Source: CAIQNR01 sp031972475 (GTDB lineage Bacteria > Babelota > Babeliae > Babelales > CAIQNR01). Taken from it: a stretch of DNA of 64,000 nucleotides. Of this stretch, positions 8,687 to 17,381 are shown in pieces (position 1 is the stretch's first letter; each line of letters begins with the position of its first letter). The notes beneath the pieces were generated by a model that saw only the letters and a list, made by a program, of their open reading frames with translations, searched no databases and was not told where the DNA came from. The translations under genes and the position numbers were made by a program. The stretch is from positions 726,654-790,653 of the forward strand of contig DALYEP010000001.1 of assembly GCA_031972475.1 (NCBI GenBank), in the 5' to 3' direction.

Positions 8687-9968
8687 TTATATCTTATATT
8701 TAAGAACTGATATTTGTATGGAGCAAATCAATACAGGAGGTTCCGTAGGTCATACCTTAGGGGTCATTAATGCTTTTTTAGAAAAAAAAATTACATGTTA
8801 TGTATTTTCTTCTCAAATGCATATCGTATTGAATAATGAAAAAAAAATTATATTTAGACCATTATATGTAGGAAGTTTTTTTTGGATTGTAAGATGGAGG
8901 TTTGGTTATTTAAGGTGGCGTCTTGAGTCTTTTTTTTCAACGTTTTCCTTCTTTTTTCAAGTTCTTTATTTTTCTAAAAATATTAAATTTTCTTATATTT
9001 ATCAGCGTTATAGTATTTTAAATTTCACAGGGTTGCTGTTGAGCTGGTATAAAAAAATTCCATTAATACTTGAATATAATGGATCTGAGGCATACTGGTT
9101 TGATATTTCATCTAATGATGTATGGTACCGTAGGTGGTTTGCTTTTAAAAAACTTTCTTATTTTGTTGAAAATTTAAATATTAAATATGCGCAAAATATA
9201 GTTGTTGTTTCGCAAGCATTAAAAGAAGACCTTGTAAAAAGAGGAATTAATCATAATAAAATTTTGGTTAATCCAAATGGCGTTGATTCATTTTATTTTG
9301 AAAGTAATTGTGTGATGAAAGAAAGAGATTGCATTCGAAGTAAATACGATTTTAATGATACATTTGTTTTTGGCTTTATAGGAACTTTTGGTCATTGGCA
9401 TGGTATAGAAGTTTTAGAATATATTATTCCTATAATATGTAATTTAAGGCCAGAAGCGCGGTTTTTGCTTATTGGGGATGGTTTATTAAAAGATCATGCG
9501 CAAGAAATTTTAAATAAATATATGATAGAGGGTAAAGTAATATTTACAGGAAAAATAGCTCAAGATCAGGCGCCTCATTATCTTGCATCATGTGATGCAT
9601 TTTTATGTCCTACGCAGCCAAATGCTGATGGCACTCGTTTTTTTGGATCCCCAACAAAGCTTTTTGAATATATGAGCATGGCAAAGCCTGTGCTTGCTTC
9701 TGATTTAGAGCAGCTAGCAGAAGTAATTTCCCCAGCAATAAAAATTTTTAAAGATGAGGATTATAATATTATAGATGAAGTTGGTTTTTCTGTAGATCCA
9801 CTTGATTGGGATGCATGGGTAAAGGCGTGTTGTATGTGTATTGATATGGATAATAAAAAAAGATATTTGCTTGGTAATAATGCGCGCAATAAGGTGCTTA
9901 ATCAATATACATGGCAAAAGCATGTAGAACGCATACTTAGCCATATTAAGGGTATTGAGGATGTTTAA
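8679..9968 (+). CDS. GT4 family glycosyltransferase, full length
   Basis: Complete GT-B glycosyltransferase, 429 residues from an ATG that overlaps the previous gene by eight bases; the longer open frame from 8520 lies within that gene. The N-terminal acceptor domain is a paralogue of the truncated gene at 2902-3573. The C-terminal nucleotide-sugar domain has VFGFIGTFGHWHG, FLLIGDG, VIFTGK and the E-x7-E region around SPTKLFEYMSMAKPV followed by an AE-V step. Transfers a sugar from an NDP-sugar, plausibly GDP-mannose given the first gene in the window, to a lipid-linked glycan at the cytoplasmic face. Confidence 0.9.
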   Translation: MNNYILYLRTDICMEQINTGGSVGHTLGVINAFLEKKITCYVFSSQMHIVLNNEKKIIFRPLYVGSFFWIVRWRFGYLRWRLESFFSTFSFFFQVLYFSKNIKFSYIYQRYSILNFTGLLLSWYKKIPLILEYNGSEAYWFDISSNDVWYRRWFAFKKLSYFVENLNIKYAQNIVVVSQALKEDLVKRGINHNKILVNPNGVDSFYFESNCVMKERDCIRSKYDFNDTFVFGFIGTFGHWHGIEVLEYIIPIICNLRPEARFLLIGDGLLKDHAQEILNKYMIEGKVIFTGKIAQDQAPHYLASCDAFLCPTQPNADGTRFFGSPTKLFEYMSMAKPVLASDLEQLAEVISPAIKIFKDEDYNIIDEVGFSVDPLDWDAWVKACCMCIDMDNKKRYLLGNNARNKVLNQYTWQKHVERILSHIKGIEDV

Positions 9969-10908
9969 GAATATAAAATTTTTACAATCATTTTTTTTAG
10001 TAATAATTATTGTATTACTAAGTATGCATTCCGGTGGAATCTACATACTAAAAAAATACAATTATTTTTTTAGAGCAATTCCTGTTTCTGATATGGCATC
10101 TTTTGAATATATATTTCCTTATAAAACGCCTTCTAACATACAAGTTTTGTGCGGTTCTTCATATCAAGAGACCCTTAAAAACGTTATGAACTTTGCTTCA
10201 TGTAAACATGAATGGATAGTTCCTATATCTGATCATGTTAAAGATTTTTTTGAATGCGCTCAAAAAGGGGGCCGGTTAACGTGCAATGGAATGGCTGAGC
10301 TTTATCTGCATGCTTTAAGGCTTCAGGGTATTAAAGCGCGCAAGTTATTTGTGGTTAAAAATTTTGGAGACCCTTATGATTCTCATACTATTGTAGAAAT
10401 TTTTATTGATGGTAAATGGCGTATTTTTGACCCAACATTTCATGTAAGTTTTAAAAAAGATGGAGAACTTCTTGGTGCCCAGGATATTGCACAATCACTT
10501 ACAGATGGTTCATTTTTAAAGATAGAACCTATTTTTTATGGTGAGGTGAATTGTCCTTATCGGCTTGATTCTTATTATATGCATTGGCTATCACTTTATA
10601 ATAATGTTTTGTTTTTTAAATATGGCCAATATTCTTCTAATTCGATTGTAAGAAGTGTTATGCAACTGCTATTTCATTATTGGAGTGGACCAAAATTATA
10701 TTATTTTTCTCAAAGTAATCGTTCAAATAGTTACTTTGAACTTCTTAATGTTTTTTATTTTTTAATTGTTTGTATTTTTCCATGGATGATAGTTTTGATT
10801 GTTTTTTTATTACTCCTGACTATTCTTATTGGCGTATATCAAAAAAAGAATATTTATTTTAAAAAAGGTGAGTATGCTTCAAAAAAATTTAAATCAGGAA
10901 ATTTCTAA
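9961..10908 (+). CDS. Membrane-anchored transglutaminase-like protein
   Basis: About 315 residues from the ATG at 9961, which overlaps the GT4 stop by eight bases. An N-terminal hydrophobic helix (about 6-25) and a strong C-terminal transmembrane segment (about 262-295) bracket a transglutaminase-like core: Cys108 in LTCNGMAEL, His142 in SHTIVEIF, Asp157 in RIFDPTFH. The order and spacing match the fold's catalytic triad, and the core resembles the C-terminal half of the protein at 7145-8686. The core probably lies outside the cytoplasm, since it follows a signal-anchor helix. Substrate unknown; peptide or amide bond chemistry on the envelope or glycan is possible. Confidence 0.75.
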   Translation: MFKNIKFLQSFFLVIIIVLLSMHSGGIYILKKYNYFFRAIPVSDMASFEYIFPYKTPSNIQVLCGSSYQETLKNVMNFASCKHEWIVPISDHVKDFFECAQKGGRLTCNGMAELYLHALRLQGIKARKLFVVKNFGDPYDSHTIVEIFIDGKWRIFDPTFHVSFKKDGELLGAQDIAQSLTDGSFLKIEPIFYGEVNCPYRLDSYYMHWLSLYNNVLFFKYGQYSSNSIVRSVMQLLFHYWSGPKLYYFSQSNRSNSYFELLNVFYFLIVCIFPWMIVLIVFLLLLTILIGVYQKKNIYFKKGEYASKKFKSGNF

Positions 10909-11653
10909 AAAAGTTGATTGTAATTGTATTTTTTATAATAGATTACTTGAAAAACACATTAAAAATGTAATTGCTGAAATTGATTTTTCAATAATTGATC
11001 AGTGTTGCTCTTATAAAAATGCTCAAGATCATTTAAAAGATACCTTTAAAGATATTAGTATCGCATATATTTCTTGTGAGAGCGCTACAATAAGTCTTAT
11101 GGAATCGCTTAATTACTCTCTTGTTGGGACATCTGTTTTGTTTGAAAAAGATTATAACGACTCTATTGATAATTTTATATCAGATAGTGATTACATTATT
11201 GTTAAAGGAGCTGATTATGTTTTTGATATTGAAAATATAAGAAGCCAAGAACTTATAATAGAAGTAGCTTTAATGAGCCAATATGGAAAAAATAAAAATA
11301 TATCTTTTGATGCAGTTTATTCATTTTATAAAGAATCAATTTATGATTTATGGAATTTTCGCAGCACTGATATTTTTGTAGCAGTCGATTTTGCCGGTGC
11401 TCTTTCGGGGTTTATTTCTTTAAAAGAACAAAAAGATATAATTACTATTGATTTTCTTGCTGTTCATAAAAGCATTAGAAGAAAAGGAATTGCACAAGAG
11501 CTTATTAAAAAGGCTTGCTTGTACGCAAAGTCATTACAAAAGACCATATACGTTTTAACTCAATCAGAAAATACAGCATCAGTTCGTCTTTATGAAAAAG
11601 CGGGATTTGTGCAAAAAAAATTCCAACTTGTTTACAGTAAAAATAAGGAATGA
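10874..11653 (+). CDS. GNAT N-acetyltransferase, WecD-like
   Basis: About 259 residues from the ATG at 10874 (ribosome-binding site AAAAGGTG); overlaps the previous gene by 35 bases. The C-terminal half is a GNAT domain: IDFLAVHKSIRRKGIAQEL gives the acetyl-CoA loop (R-x-x-G-I-A), and NTASVRLYEKAGF is the last motif. The N-terminal half has the layout of WecD/RffC enzymes, which N-acetylate a dTDP-amino-deoxysugar: a variable first domain with a step like ESLNYSLVGTSVLFEK, then a linker ending DLWNFRSTDIFVAV. The likely role is acetylation of an amino sugar for the surface glycan; WecD assignment is by architecture only. Confidence 0.72.
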   Translation: MLQKNLNQEISKKVDCNCIFYNRLLEKHIKNVIAEIDFSIIDQCCSYKNAQDHLKDTFKDISIAYISCESATISLMESLNYSLVGTSVLFEKDYNDSIDNFISDSDYIIVKGADYVFDIENIRSQELIIEVALMSQYGKNKNISFDAVYSFYKESIYDLWNFRSTDIFVAVDFAGALSGFISLKEQKDIITIDFLAVHKSIRRKGIAQELIKKACLYAKSLQKTIYVLTQSENTASVRLYEKAGFVQKKFQLVYSKNKE

Positions 11654-12825
11654 TTATGTTGCCAGGAAGAATAGCTACTATTTTAAACAGTTTTTTTTCT
11701 TATAAAAAATATGGTGTATTGCTTCTTGTAGAAAATAAAGGAATTCCATCAGCATTGTCATGTTGTGATGATCTTGGTTTGTATATGTATATTCCTTTTT
11801 TGAGTTCTTTGCTTTCTTTCGATCCATTGAGCACTTGTACGATGTTTTTTTCTACAATAACAATCTTATTTTTTATAGTGGTAGCAAGTGCTTTTTTTTC
11901 GATAGTTAAAGATAAAGCAGGATATGCAGTTATTGCATTTGGTTTATATCGTTTAATGCATCCGCTCAAAGAGCTTTCAGATGTTTATTTAGCCTATATA
12001 TTGCCATTTATGGCATTGCCGCTTGTGCTTGTTGCTATTGAAAAAAAGAATAAAAAATTATTTTTAGCAAGTTTTTTTCTTTGTGGTTTTGTTGGAAGCT
12101 TTTCTAATATTATACGCATTTTTTCATTCTTGCCTGTGTTTGTTTTTTTTATCATCCTTTTAGTTTTTAACACTTTATATAATCGTTATAAAAAAATTGT
12201 TCCTTTATTGTTGTTATTAATAGGGTATTCAATTCCTTATATTCATTTTAAATACGTTTTGTATAAAAGAGATTTTTTTTTAGAGCAAAAGAATAATAAA
12301 CAACAAGATATTCCTACAAGACATGTTTTTTGGCATAACATGTATTTAGGGTTTGGTTTTTTAAAAAATAAATATGATATTAGCTGGGAAGATTCATGTG
12401 GCGAGCGCCATGCTCGTCAAGTAGTCCCAGGGGTTGAGGTAGGGTCGCCAGTTTATGAAAAAACTATAAGAGACTTTATTTTAAATTTAATCAAAACTGA
12501 TCGTTATTTTGTATGTAATACATTATTTGCAAAATTAGGAGTTTTAATTTTCTTCTTTTTTTTATATTTTGGCTTTTTGGGATTGTTAGCTTCGTATTTT
12601 GTTCCTAAAGCATGGTATATAGAATTAGCATTTTTATGTTGCGCTGGTGTAAGCGCTTTGCCGGGCCTTTTAACACTTCCTTCAACGGCATATTTAATGG
12701 GATTTATTGTTTGTGTGCTATTTTATACTATATACAGTCTTCTTTATTTTTTAAATCATAATGGATTTAATCAAGTGCGAAAAAGCTTTAAATCTTTTTA
12801 TATTCTTATAAAAAAAACTCAGTAG
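11650..12825 (+). CDS. Multi-pass membrane protein, possible GT-C glycosyltransferase (copy 1)
   Basis: 391 residues with about nine hydrophobic segments. Its start overlaps the previous stop as ATGA, suggesting translational coupling; a second ATG lies six bases later. It is a paralogue of the protein at 13770-14963: both have an acidic pair in the first external loop (CCDDLGLY here, GGDIGCTY there), then FWHNxYxGFGF, then LFAKLGV/FFAKLGV, and ALPGLLTxP near the C-terminus. An Asp pair in the first loop and the pairing with polyprenyl-phosphate glycosyltransferases of the GtrB type fit a GT-C enzyme that adds a sugar outside the inner membrane. No clear family match comes to mind, so the function is inferred. 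Confidence 0.65.
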   Translation: MIMLPGRIATILNSFFSYKKYGVLLLVENKGIPSALSCCDDLGLYMYIPFLSSLLSFDPLSTCTMFFSTITILFFIVVASAFFSIVKDKAGYAVIAFGLYRLMHPLKELSDVYLAYILPFMALPLVLVAIEKKNKKLFLASFFLCGFVGSFSNIIRIFSFLPVFVFFIILLVFNTLYNRYKKIVPLLLLLIGYSIPYIHFKYVLYKRDFFLEQKNNKQQDIPTRHVFWHNMYLGFGFLKNKYDISWEDSCGERHARQVVPGVEVGSPVYEKTIRDFILNLIKTDRYFVCNTLFAKLGVLIFFFFLYFGFLGLLASYFVPKAWYIELAFLCCAGVSALPGLLTLPSTAYLMGFIVCVLFYTIYSLLYFLNHNGFNQVRKSFKSFYILIKKTQ

Positions 12826-12829
12826 TTTT

Positions 12830-13852
12830 ATGAAAAAAATAATATCAATTGTCGTACCTGTTTTTAATGAAGAGGCTAATCTTTTTAAATTATACGAAGC
12901 ATTAAGCGAAGTGTTTGTTTTTTTAGAATCTTTTTATAGGTATGAGGTCATTTTAATAGATGATGGCAGCAAGGATAACTCATGGAAATGTATGCAGCAA
13001 TTAGCACTTTTAAATCCTTATATAAAAATTATTTCATTTTCTCGAAATTTTGGTCATCAAATGGCATTAACAGCTGGATATGATGCTGCTTGTGGTGATG
13101 CTATTATTACGATAGATGCTGACTTGCAAGATCCTCCATCTCTTATTATTGCTATGATAAAAGAGTGGGAAAAGGGATACTATATTGTTTATGCGCGTCG
13201 TCTAACTCGTAAAGATAGTTTTTTAAAAAAAATTATAGCTGCAATTTACTATTACATCCTACATCTTGTAGCTGATGTTTCTATACCGCGAAATGTAGGA
13301 GATTTTAGACTTATTGATAAAAAAGTTTTAGAAGCAGTTAGTAATATTAGAGAGACAACCTGTTATTGGCGAGGAATGGTTGCATGGACAGGATTTACAC
13401 ACACGTTTGTTGACTTTAAAAGAGAAGAGAGAGCTGGTGGTTCTCCCGGTTATACATGGAAAAAGAGTTTAAAATTAGGAATTGATGGTATTACTGGATT
13501 TTCCTCATTTCCTTTAGAAATAGCGGCATATGTTGGTTTTTTTGTTATTTTAACTGGCTGTTTAATGCTTTCTTATATTACATATGATGCAATTATTAAT
13601 TCTATTAGATATCCGCTTTTTAAATGGCTTACAACAATAGTGTATATTTTTATGGGGGTTCAATTTTTACTTATATGGTTGATTGGTCAATATATTGGTC
13701 GTATTTATATGCATCAAAAAGGTCGCCCACTTTATTTGATTAAAGAACAGCAATTAGGAAAGTTAGTAAATGAAAATTATGCCTATAAGGCTTCAAGTTT
13801 TAAATCAAGCGTATCAAGCAATTTGGACAACGGGCCAAGCTCTTATTCGTGA
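12830..13852 (+). CDS. GT2 polyprenyl-phosphate glycosyltransferase, GtrB/ArnC/DPM1-like (copy 1)
   Basis: 340 residues. The GT-A domain has SIVVPVFNEE, LIDDGSKDNSW and the metal/nucleotide motif DADLQDPP, followed by NVGDFRLID and RGMVAWTGF. Two C-terminal transmembrane helices (about 230-260 and 268-295) are typical of the family, which loads glucose, mannose or aminoarabinose onto undecaprenyl phosphate for use outside the membrane. It starts four bases after the stop of membrane protein copy 1 and overlaps membrane protein copy 2. A close paralogue lies at 16395-17381; about 60 bases around the DAD motif are nearly identical between the two genes. Confidence 0.9.
   Translation: MKKIISIVVPVFNEEANLFKLYEALSEVFVFLESFYRYEVILIDDGSKDNSWKCMQQLALLNPYIKIISFSRNFGHQMALTAGYDAACGDAIITIDADLQDPPSLIIAMIKEWEKGYYIVYARRLTRKDSFLKKIIAAIYYYILHLVADVSIPRNVGDFRLIDKKVLEAVSNIRETTCYWRGMVAWTGFTHTFVDFKREERAGGSPGYTWKKSLKLGIDGITGFSSFPLEIAAYVGFFVILTGCLMLSYITYDAIINSIRYPLFKWLTTIVYIFMGVQFLLIWLIGQYIGRIYMHQKGRPLYLIKEQQLGKLVNENYAYKASSFKSSVSSNLDNGPSSYS
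13096..13159. repeat. Near-identical segment shared by the two GtrB-like genes
   Basis: About 64 bases around the DADLQDPP codons match 16652-16715 almost exactly, with differences mainly at the codons just after DADLQDPP. Reflects a fairly recent gene duplication or conversion within the glycan locus. Confidence 0.7.
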
Positions 13853-14963
13853 GCTTTCAAATGGCTTATTAATACCAGCAGAATATCAGTTTGGCGGTGA
13901 TATTGGTTGCACTTATGCAATAACATCGTTATCAAAATTGTTTTATCTTGATTTGTTAAGCTCTATTTTTTTGTTTTATGGTTTTTTTCTTATAACAAGC
14001 TCGCTTGTTGCATGGTTTGGGATTAATTGCTTTACTAAATCATACAAAATTAGATTTCTTTCTTTCTTGAGTATCTTGTTTTTAGCATTACTTTCTTGGC
14101 GTATTGGCGATGAATATATTATGAGTTTTTGTGCTGTTGCATATATGCCTTTGCTTTTTTATTTTTTTGAAAAAAAAGATAAAAAATTGTTATTAATAAT
14201 CTCTTTTGTTATTGGTGTACTTGTAGCGCTATTTAATTTTTTCAGAATTCATACTGGTACATTACTAGCGATTGTTTTTTGCGCACGAATTACAATGTCT
14301 GTTTTTTTAAATAAAAATAAATTTTTATTTTTAATTTTATTATGTTGTGGTTACTGTACGATGCAGTATCGCATTAGATCTCTTTTTATAGAAAGAAATC
14401 ATTATTTAAGTTCTTGTGGTTATAATGTTACTTCAGAGGGGCATATTCATACATTTTGGCACAATCTTTATCCTGGATTTGGTTTTATAGAAAATGATAA
14501 AAATCTTTATTTTTCTGATCAATGTTCTGTTGATACGGTTAAAGCTATAGATTCTTCGGCTGTGTATTTATCTAAGCAGTATAATGATATTTTAAAGCAT
14601 CAAGTTTTTAATCTTATCATTAACAATCCACATTTTGTTTTAAGAGTTTTTTTTGCAAAATTGGGGGTTGTTTTTTATTATCTTATTCTTTGTTTATTAC
14701 CAGCTTTTTGGGCTTTGTTTTTACCATATATGCCGCTTAGAATACACATTTGTTATTGGATAGCTATGTTATGGGGAGCGCTTCCTGGGTTACTTACTAT
14801 TCCTAATATTTTGTATGTTTTAGGCTTTGTTGCCAGTGCTTGGTTATATGGTTTGCATCTTATGGTATATGCCTTGAATGTAAAAAGTTTTTATTTTTAT
14901 ATGGGTAATATTAAGAATTTTTTTGTGAAATTATTCCGTAAAGTCCGCCTAATGGAATTTTAG
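13770..14963 (+). CDS. Multi-pass membrane protein, possible GT-C glycosyltransferase (copy 2)
   Basis: 397 residues, about nine hydrophobic segments, paralogous to the protein at 11650-12825 along the whole length (shared FWHNxYPGFGF-type loop, FFAKLGV, ALPGLLTIP). It overlaps the GtrB-like gene before it by 83 bases. The long overlap is credible because aligning the two paralogues puts the first-loop acidic residues at nearly the same distance from the start (about residue 39 and about 41 from the second Met). The 3' end also overlaps the convergent methyltransferase by 53 bases. Proposed to take a sugar from the polyprenyl-phosphate donor made by the GtrB-like neighbours; this is inference. 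Confidence 0.65.
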   Translation: MKIMPIRLQVLNQAYQAIWTTGQALIRELSNGLLIPAEYQFGGDIGCTYAITSLSKLFYLDLLSSIFLFYGFFLITSSLVAWFGINCFTKSYKIRFLSFLSILFLALLSWRIGDEYIMSFCAVAYMPLLFYFFEKKDKKLLLIISFVIGVLVALFNFFRIHTGTLLAIVFCARITMSVFLNKNKFLFLILLCCGYCTMQYRIRSLFIERNHYLSSCGYNVTSEGHIHTFWHNLYPGFGFIENDKNLYFSDQCSVDTVKAIDSSAVYLSKQYNDILKHQVFNLIINNPHFVLRVFFAKLGVVFYYLILCLLPAFWALFLPYMPLRIHICYWIAMLWGALPGLLTIPNILYVLGFVASAWLYGLHLMVYALNVKSFYFYMGNIKNFFVKLFRKVRLMEF

Positions 14964-15624
14964 AAATCCATTTTTCTATTGGCCTTAAAAAATTTAGAAA
15001 CTTAGGAAAGAAGCAATAAAAAACTGTCTCTTTGTAGAATAATTTAGTTATTTTTTTTGCATACCAAGGAGTAAGCATTGTGGCATTTTGGTCTATCGGA
15101 TTTTTATTAAAAATGTATCTAGTTCCTGGATTGAGTGGGTTAAGCTCAAAAATTATAAACAACCCTTTTGGTTTTAGAACTCTTATGCATTCGTTAATAT
15201 AATTTTCATGTAAATCAAAAGAAATATGATGAAAAACTCCAGCTGCATATACAACATCAAAATAATTATCTTCAAAGGGGATTGTTTCATTTGAAGATAA
15301 AAATGAAATATCAGTAAATGTTTTTTGTGCTATATCAATACTTTTTAAAGATGGGTCTACACCAAAGCATTTTGCTGAAGGTAATATTTTTTTAACTTCA
15401 GCTGTCATTGCTCCATCGCCACATCCAAAGTCTAAAATATTTGAAGGATTTGATATGTTGTGTCTTAAGAGCCATTCTTTTAGTTTGTGTGCTTTTAATG
15501 TAGTAAAATAATCAAAACTTTCTCCTGTTGGAGTGTAATAAAGGTTTAAATTTTCTCTATAATTTTTAATGTAAGAATCAAATTCTTTAAGTTCTGGTTT
15601 TTTATTTTTGACTAATTGTTCCAT
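14911..15624 (-). CDS. Class I SAM-dependent methyltransferase (tandem copy B)
   Basis: About 237 residues. SAM motif I NILDFGCGDGAMTAEV, then FGVDPS, FDVVYAAGVFHHI and RVLKPKGLFIIFELNP. The start is the ATG at 15624 with a perfect GGAGG five bases upstream; that GGAGG also codes for Gly-Gly in the last codons of the neighbouring copy at 15602-16282, so the two genes overlap. The C-terminal 45 or so residues are almost identical to those of the neighbour, while the rest has diverged. On the opposite strand to the rest of the glycan locus, but the duplicate pairs around it suggest it belongs there. Substrate unknown. Confidence 0.82.
   Translation of the reverse strand: MEQLVKNKKPELKEFDSYIKNYRENLNLYYTPTGESFDYFTTLKAHKLKEWLLRHNISNPSNILDFGCGDGAMTAEVKKILPSAKCFGVDPSLKSIDIAQKTFTDISFLSSNETIPFEDNYFDVVYAAGVFHHISFDLHENYINECIRVLKPKGLFIIFELNPLNPGTRYIFNKNPIDQNATMLTPWYAKKITKLFYKETVFYCFFPKFLNFLRPIEKWISKIPLGGLYGIISQKNS
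14968..15084. repeat. Direct repeat, 3' part of methyltransferase copy B
   Basis: Matches 15653-15769 over 117 bases with three mismatches by eye and no gap. Both lie at the 3' end of the methyltransferase genes. The flanking parts of the same genes are far less similar, so this stretch looks homogenised or recently copied. Confidence 0.85.
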
Positions 15625-16282
15625 AAAGACCTCCAAAAGGTAATTTTGATAGCCATTTTTCTATTGGCCTTAAAAAATTTAGAAACTTAGGGAAGAAACA
15701 ATAAAAAACTGTCTCTTTGTAGAATAATTTGGTTATTTTTTTTGCATACCAAGGAGTAAGCATTGTGGCGTTTTTTTCCATAGGATGACCATTAAAAATA
15801 TATTGGGTTCCTGGATTGAGAGGGTTGAGTTCAAATAAAACAAGAATTCCACCAGGTTTTAGTATTTGATAAAGATTTTGTATGTAATAATCGTGTTGAT
15901 CAAATGGTATGTGATGAAAAACGCCAGCGCAATAAATAATATCAAACATTTCATTTTTAAATAATGTTAATACATCTTCTGATGCATAAAATATGCAATC
16001 AGGAGCATTTTTTTGAGCAATATTTATGCTTTGATAAGATGGATCAATTCCAAAAACCTGAGAGATTTTAAAGATTTTTTTGACTTCATAACTCATAAGT
16101 CCATCCCCACATCCAAAATCAAGAATATTTTGAGGATTATATATTTTATAATGGGCTGCCCAAGTTTTTAATTTTTTTGCTTTTAATTGTGCAAAGTAAT
16201 GACTGTTTTCACCAGTTGGTGATAAATATTTTGTTTGTTCTTGGCGATATTGTGTAGCAAATTGATCAAATTCATGATTCAT
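15602..16282 (-). CDS. Class I SAM-dependent methyltransferase (tandem copy A)
   Basis: About 226 residues from the ATG at 16282 (AAGGAA eight bases upstream); the open frame extends further but without a ribosome-binding site. SAM motif I NILDFGCGDGLMSYEV, then FGIDPS, FDIIYCAGVFHHI and QILKPGGILVLFELNP, the same order as in copy B. Both copies share an N-terminal YLSPTGE/YYTPTGE step and LKAxKLKxW. It is first in a two-gene minus-strand unit, and translation of copy B probably depends on ribosomes finishing this gene. Likely a sugar or lipid methyltransferase, from context only. Confidence 0.82.
   Translation of the reverse strand: MNHEFDQFATQYRQEQTKYLSPTGENSHYFAQLKAKKLKTWAAHYKIYNPQNILDFGCGDGLMSYEVKKIFKISQVFGIDPSYQSINIAQKNAPDCIFYASEDVLTLFKNEMFDIIYCAGVFHHIPFDQHDYYIQNLYQILKPGGILVLFELNPLNPGTQYIFNGHPMEKNATMLTPWYAKKITKLFYKETVFYCFFPKFLNFLRPIEKWLSKLPFGGLYGTISQK
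15653..15769. repeat. Direct repeat, 3' part of methyltransferase copy A
   Basis: Partner of 14968-15084: same length, three mismatches, same position in the second methyltransferase gene. Confidence 0.85.
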
Positions 16283-16394
16283 TGTGTAATTCCTTTTTTT
16301 ATTTGTATCAATCACTATCAGATGGTAATGTTTTTTGGTCAAGAAAAAAATATAATGCATACTTATAAAAAATTACTCTAAAGAGCTGATAAGT

Positions 16395-17381
16395 ATGAAA
16401 AAAATATCCATTGTTATTCCAATTTATAATGAAGAATCTAATATAGGTTCTTTATATAATCGTCTTTTTTTAATAGCAACGCAGCTTTCTGGTTATGTTT
16501 TTGAATTTATATGTGTTAATGATGGAAGTCGTGATAATTCTTGGCAATTAATCGAAGAACTTTCGCTGAAAGATCAAAGAGTTAAAGGAATCTCTTTTTC
16601 TCGTAATTTTGGTTATCAAATGGCTCTTACTGCAGGGCATGATTATGCAACAGGTGATGCAATTATTACGATAGATGCTGACTTGCAAGATCCTCCAGAA
16701 CTTATTATTGCTATGGTAAAAAAATGGGAAGAAGGCTTTTTTATAGTTTACGCACAGCGTTTAAGTAGAAATGATGGTTTTTTAAAAGATATTACTGCTG
16801 GTTTATACTATAAATTATTAACAGCGGTGTCAGATGTTCCTATTCCTGAAAATGTTGGAGACTTCCGCCTTATCGATAGAGTTGTTCTTGATCAAATTAA
16901 TAATTGTAGAGAGCGTTTTAGATATTGGAGAGGCATGGTTGCATGGACAGGTTTTCCTCATGCGTTTGTCTATTTTACTCGTCCAGAAAGAGCGGCAGGT
17001 CAAACAGGATATACTTGGCTAAAACTTTTAAAATTAGCATTTGATGGAATCACAAGTTTTTCTATGTTTCCTTTAAAAATAGCTGCATATATTGGTTCTT
17101 TTGTTATTATTACCGGCAGTTGTATGTTTTTTTATATTACATGCGATGCATTTTTATGGGGGGCTCGTTATCCGCTTTTTAAATGGCTTGTAACAATTAT
17201 TTATATTTTCATGGGAATTCAATTTTTGCTTATGTGGTTACTTGGTGAATATATAGGCCGTATGCACGATCAGCAAAAGCAACGGCCTTTATATATTGTA
17301 CAAAAAAGTTGCGGTTATAGAAGTTCTATAAATCAATTAGTTCGCAACAATTCGATTTCTCCTTTTCATAAATCGTTGTAA
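16395..17381 (+). CDS. GT2 polyprenyl-phosphate glycosyltransferase, GtrB/ArnC/DPM1-like (copy 2)
   Basis: 328 residues, close paralogue of 12830-13852. SIVIPIYNEE, CVNDGSRDNSW, DADLQDPPE, NVGDFRLID, RGMVAWTGFPH and two C-terminal transmembrane helices are all kept, so it should be active: it would load a sugar onto undecaprenyl phosphate at the inner membrane. Because both copies keep their catalytic residues, they may serve two different sugars or acceptors. It is divergent from methyltransferase copy A, and its 3' end overlaps glyA by 16 bases on the opposite strand. It is the last gene of the glycan locus. Confidence 0.9.
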   Translation: MKKISIVIPIYNEESNIGSLYNRLFLIATQLSGYVFEFICVNDGSRDNSWQLIEELSLKDQRVKGISFSRNFGYQMALTAGHDYATGDAIITIDADLQDPPELIIAMVKKWEEGFFIVYAQRLSRNDGFLKDITAGLYYKLLTAVSDVPIPENVGDFRLIDRVVLDQINNCRERFRYWRGMVAWTGFPHAFVYFTRPERAAGQTGYTWLKLLKLAFDGITSFSMFPLKIAAYIGSFVIITGSCMFFYITCDAFLWGARYPLFKWLVTIIYIFMGIQFLLMWLLGEYIGRMHDQQKQRPLYIVQKSCGYRSSINQLVRNNSISPFHKSL

